Assembly (NCBI GenBank): GCA_019119595.1 | Contig: DWWS01000054.1 | Location: 23,191 to 87,190 of the forward strand | Origin: Candidatus Eisenbergiella merdavium | Lineage (GTDB): Bacteria > Bacillota > Clostridia > Lachnospirales > Lachnospiraceae | Length of the DNA stretch: 64,000 nt | Reading direction: 5' to 3' | Shown here: positions 61,822 to 64,000 of the stretch, in pieces | Position numbering within the stretch: the stretch's first letter is position 1 | How the letters are laid out: each line of letters starts with the position of its first letter | The notes under the pieces: generated by a model | Database searches by the model: none | What the model was told of the DNA's origin: nothing | What the model saw: the letters and a program-made list of their open reading frames with translations, nothing else | Translations under genes and position numbers: made by a program

Positions 61822-63543
61822 ATGAAAAGGAAATTACTCGCAATCTTGATGGCGGCAGTCATGACTGTTGGCCTCGCGGCCTGCGGTTCCTCAGAGACCA
61901 GCACTTCTGAGAGCGCTGCGGCTCCTGCGGAAGAAAGCGCCGCTCCTGCGGAGGAAAGCGCGGCAGCTTCAGATGATGCGGCCGATGCAGAAGCTGCGGA
62001 AGGAACGGAGGAAGCGGCAGCGTCCTCGGATGATCCCTGGGCAGGCTGGGCGGATGTGGATACGTCCGAGCATGTGGTGATCACCTACATGACCACAGGC
62101 GACGCGCCCTCCGGAGACAAAGCCGCAACCGTTGATGCCATGCTGGAGAAGCTGAACGCGATCCTTACCGAGAAGGTAAACGCGGAGCTGGAGATCTATT
62201 ACATCGGCTGGACGGATCAGCTTGCAAACTACAACCGTACCCTTGCGCGTATGGATGGTTCCGTTGATCTGGTGGGAACCGCATCCGACTGGCTGGATGC
62301 GTGGCCGAACTCCAAGAACGGCGCTTTCCTTGAGCTTTCTGAGGAAATGCTGCAGACCTATGCGCCCGCTACCTGGGCAAGCGTTTCTCCTGAGCACTGG
62401 GATCTGTGCAAATATAACGGCGAGATCTATCTGATGCCCGAGGATAACTACGCACAGTGGACCAACCACGGATTCATCTACAGACTTGACTGGGCGAAGG
62501 AAGCCGGACTTGAGAACGGCTGCCACAGCTGGGAGGATATGACCGAGTACTTCCGTTATGTGAAGGAAGCCTATCCGGACATCACTCCCTGGGATTCCGA
62601 CGGAAATGCGCATATGACGCTGGCAGGCGGCTGGGTAAGCTCCCACAGCGACTTCGTATCCATCGACGGTCTGAGCAACGGCGCTCTCTGGGGCGGCACG
62701 AGAGATGATCTTTATACGGTCGTTACCCCTGCCTATACCGATACGGAAATGATGGTGGAATTCGCTGAAATGATGAAGGAATGGGATACCATCGGCGTAT
62801 GGCCGACGGACGTTCTGAACAACAAGGCGACCACGAACCGTGACGATTACAGGATCGGCCGTGTCGCTGCCGAGCAGCATCATACCCAGACCTGGACGGA
62901 TCTGGTAAGCCATACCGCAAACAACACGATCTACCAGGATGATCCGGATGCGGAGAGCGGATTCTTCTACTTCGGCGAGGAAGCCGGAAACGTAACCGCC
63001 CTGAACATCACCCACGGCGCTATGGCGGTATCCGCAGGAAGCGCGAATCCGGAAAGAGCGCTGATGGTTTATGACCTTCTGAGAAACGATGCTGAATGCT
63101 ATCATCTGCTTTGCTACGGCGAGCAGGGCGTATCATGGGATGTGAACGAGGAAGGACTGCGCATCACTCCGGAAGGCTATAATGCAGACACCCAGGATGT
63201 GGGGAATACGACCAACTACTGGTGGGGACGTAACGACGACCTTGAGATCAGAGCTGCGGATCGTGACTGGGACAAGATCGACGCCATGTATGCAGAGCTG
63301 GACAGCATCTCCATTGAATATCCTTACGGACAGTTCGTTCCTGAGGTAGATGCGATCCAGGGTCAGATCAATAACGTGAACGAGACCTACGGCAACTACA
63401 TGAAGCAGATCGCTTATGGTAAATACAACGGAACGGCGGAGGAGATCGTTGCTGAGATGCAGGCTGCTCTGAAGCAGGCGGGTATCGAAGAGGTTACCGC
63501 AGAGCTGCAGAGACAGATCACGGAGCTGTACGGCGCACAGTAA
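61822..63543 (+). CDS. Sugar-binding lipoprotein of the GH35 locus
   Basis: A 573-residue lipoprotein: signal MKRKLLAILMAAVM, lipobox LAAC (Cys near 21), then an Ala/Glu-rich linker with repeats of PAEESAA to about residue 70. The binding domain shows DLVGTASDWLDAWPN and YLMPEDNYAQW. It binds oligosaccharides for the two permeases encoded upstream. GGAGG precedes the start. A strong hairpin follows the gene. Confidence 0.9.
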   Translation: MKRKLLAILMAAVMTVGLAACGSSETSTSESAAAPAEESAAPAEESAAASDDAADAEAAEGTEEAAASSDDPWAGWADVDTSEHVVITYMTTGDAPSGDKAATVDAMLEKLNAILTEKVNAELEIYYIGWTDQLANYNRTLARMDGSVDLVGTASDWLDAWPNSKNGAFLELSEEMLQTYAPATWASVSPEHWDLCKYNGEIYLMPEDNYAQWTNHGFIYRLDWAKEAGLENGCHSWEDMTEYFRYVKEAYPDITPWDSDGNAHMTLAGGWVSSHSDFVSIDGLSNGALWGGTRDDLYTVVTPAYTDTEMMVEFAEMMKEWDTIGVWPTDVLNNKATTNRDDYRIGRVAAEQHHTQTWTDLVSHTANNTIYQDDPDAESGFFYFGEEAGNVTALNITHGAMAVSAGSANPERALMVYDLLRNDAECYHLLCYGEQGVSWDVNEEGLRITPEGYNADTQDVGNTTNYWWGRNDDLEIRAADRDWDKIDAMYAELDSISIEYPYGQFVPEVDAIQGQINNVNETYGNYMKQIAYGKYNGTAEEIVAEMQAALKQAGIEEVTAELQRQITELYGAQ

Positions 63544-63594
63544 AGCCATAAGAGATTTATAAATGCTCCGGAAGGGGTATAAGGCAGAACACAT

Positions 63595-63629
63595 TTTGCC
63601 GGCTGTATACCTGGTATGCAGCCGGCAAA
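63595..63629 (+). other. Intercistronic stem-loop after the binding-protein gene
   Basis: TTTGCCGGCTG (63595-63605) pairs perfectly with CAGCCGGCAAA (63619-63629). Only a short TTTAAT follows, so read-through into the GH35 gene is likely. Confidence 0.75.
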
Positions 63630-63652
63630 TTTAATAAAAGGAACAGATCAGA

Positions 63653-64000
63653 ATGAAAAACAGAAAATTTGAGATCAGAGACAACTTCTATCTGGACAAC
63701 GAGCCGTTCCGGATCATCTCCGGCGCGGTCCACTATTTCCGTATCGTGCCGCAGTACTGGCGGGACAGGCTGGAAAAGCTGAAGGCCATGGGCGCCAACA
63801 CGGTGGAGACCTATATCCCCTGGAACATGCATGAACCGAAGAAGGGCCAGTTTGTTTTTGACGGGCTCTTGGATATCAGAAGCTTCGTCCTGCTGGCCCA
63901 GGAGCTGGGCCTGTACGTGATCCTGCGGCCCTCCCCCTATATCTGCGCGGAATGGGAATTCGGCGGCCTGCCGGGATGGCTCTTAAAGGAGGACGGCATG
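63653..64000 (+). CDS. GH35 beta-galactosidase, 3'-partial
   Basis: The first 116 residues of a GH35 enzyme, cut by the window end. It has the family's opening pattern: LDNEPFRIISGAVHYFR, then RLEKLKAMGANTVETYIPWN and EPKKGQFVFDG, followed by GLYVILRPSPYICAEWEFGG. The catalytic Glu pair lies beyond the window. No signal peptide, so it acts in the cytoplasm on imported galactosides. AAAAGGAA precedes the start. Expected full length is about 580-600 residues. Confidence 0.9.
   Translation, partial: MKNRKFEIRDNFYLDNEPFRIISGAVHYFRIVPQYWRDRLEKLKAMGANTVETYIPWNMHEPKKGQFVFDGLLDIRSFVLLAQELGLYVILRPSPYICAEWEFGGLPGWLLKEDGM

Noticed and set aside
1..64000. tRNA, rRNA, CRISPR array, insertion sequences or attachment sites
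   Set aside because: None were recognised on reading either strand; a tRNAscan or IS search was not possible.

Overview
The window looks like a chromosomal segment of a fairly GC-rich gut Clostridium relative, most likely Lachnospiraceae. This is inferred from gene families and layout, not from a marker gene: an oxygen-sensitive class III ribonucleotide reductase, several LplA/LplB/LplC-type oligosaccharide importers with YesM/YesN-type two-component and AraC regulators, sigma-A promoters with 17-bp spacers, strong AGGAGG ribosome binding sites and ATGA gene overlaps. I saw no rRNA, tRNA, CRISPR array or insertion sequence.

Region 1 (1-10400) is one dense operon-like run on the + strand. It starts with a 5'-truncated TetM/EF-G-like translational GTPase fused to a C-terminal NYN (YacP/Rae1-like) ribonuclease domain. 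JetA, JetB and JetC follow (kleisin, KITE and SMC subunits of a Wadjet/MksBEF-type condensin). Where the JetD nuclease would be expected there is a divergent carbamoyltransferase, then a TPR lipoprotein. Region 2 (10450-15330) holds a secreted transglutaminase-like protein, then nrdD with a fused redoxin domain and an iron-dependent alcohol dehydrogenase, preceded by a NrdR-box pair and promoter.

Region 3 (15310-21510, - strand) is a pectin/rhamnogalacturonan-type uptake operon: two permeases, binding protein, YesL-like membrane protein and GH28 hydrolase. Region 4 (21590-27340) looks less GC-rich and mobile. It has a heterodimeric ABC exporter whose 3' end cuts into a PIN toxin gene, the surviving antitoxin, and a GntR-controlled ABC operon. 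Region 5 (27390-32330, - strand) is a response regulator, sensor kinase and orphan binding protein with no permeases.

Region 6 (32460-38240) has pyrF-pyrE, two small membrane proteins, an M29-type aminopeptidase and a convergent M24 peptidase. Region 7 (38270-41550, - strand) is a compact three-gene island of DUF262 protein, AAA ATPase and unknown protein, with its own promoter and a terminator-like hairpin in the leader. It is the best candidate for an undescribed, probably defensive, system. Region 8 (41640-57170) starts with a phosphoribosyltransferase and AraC regulator, then a hemicellulose locus: carbohydrate esterase, GH2, GH67 alpha-glucuronidase, permease pair, binding protein, polyol dehydrogenase and a second AraC regulator. 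An MFS transporter and a phospholipase C-like protein lie on the - strand (57209-59329). Region 9 (59550-64000) is a third permease/permease/binding-protein set leading into a GH35 beta-galactosidase cut by the window end.

The carbohydrate loci share one logic: lipoprotein binding protein plus two permeases without a dedicated ATPase (a shared MsmX-like ATPase is expected elsewhere), intracellular glycosidases beside them, and strong hairpins directly after binding-protein genes.
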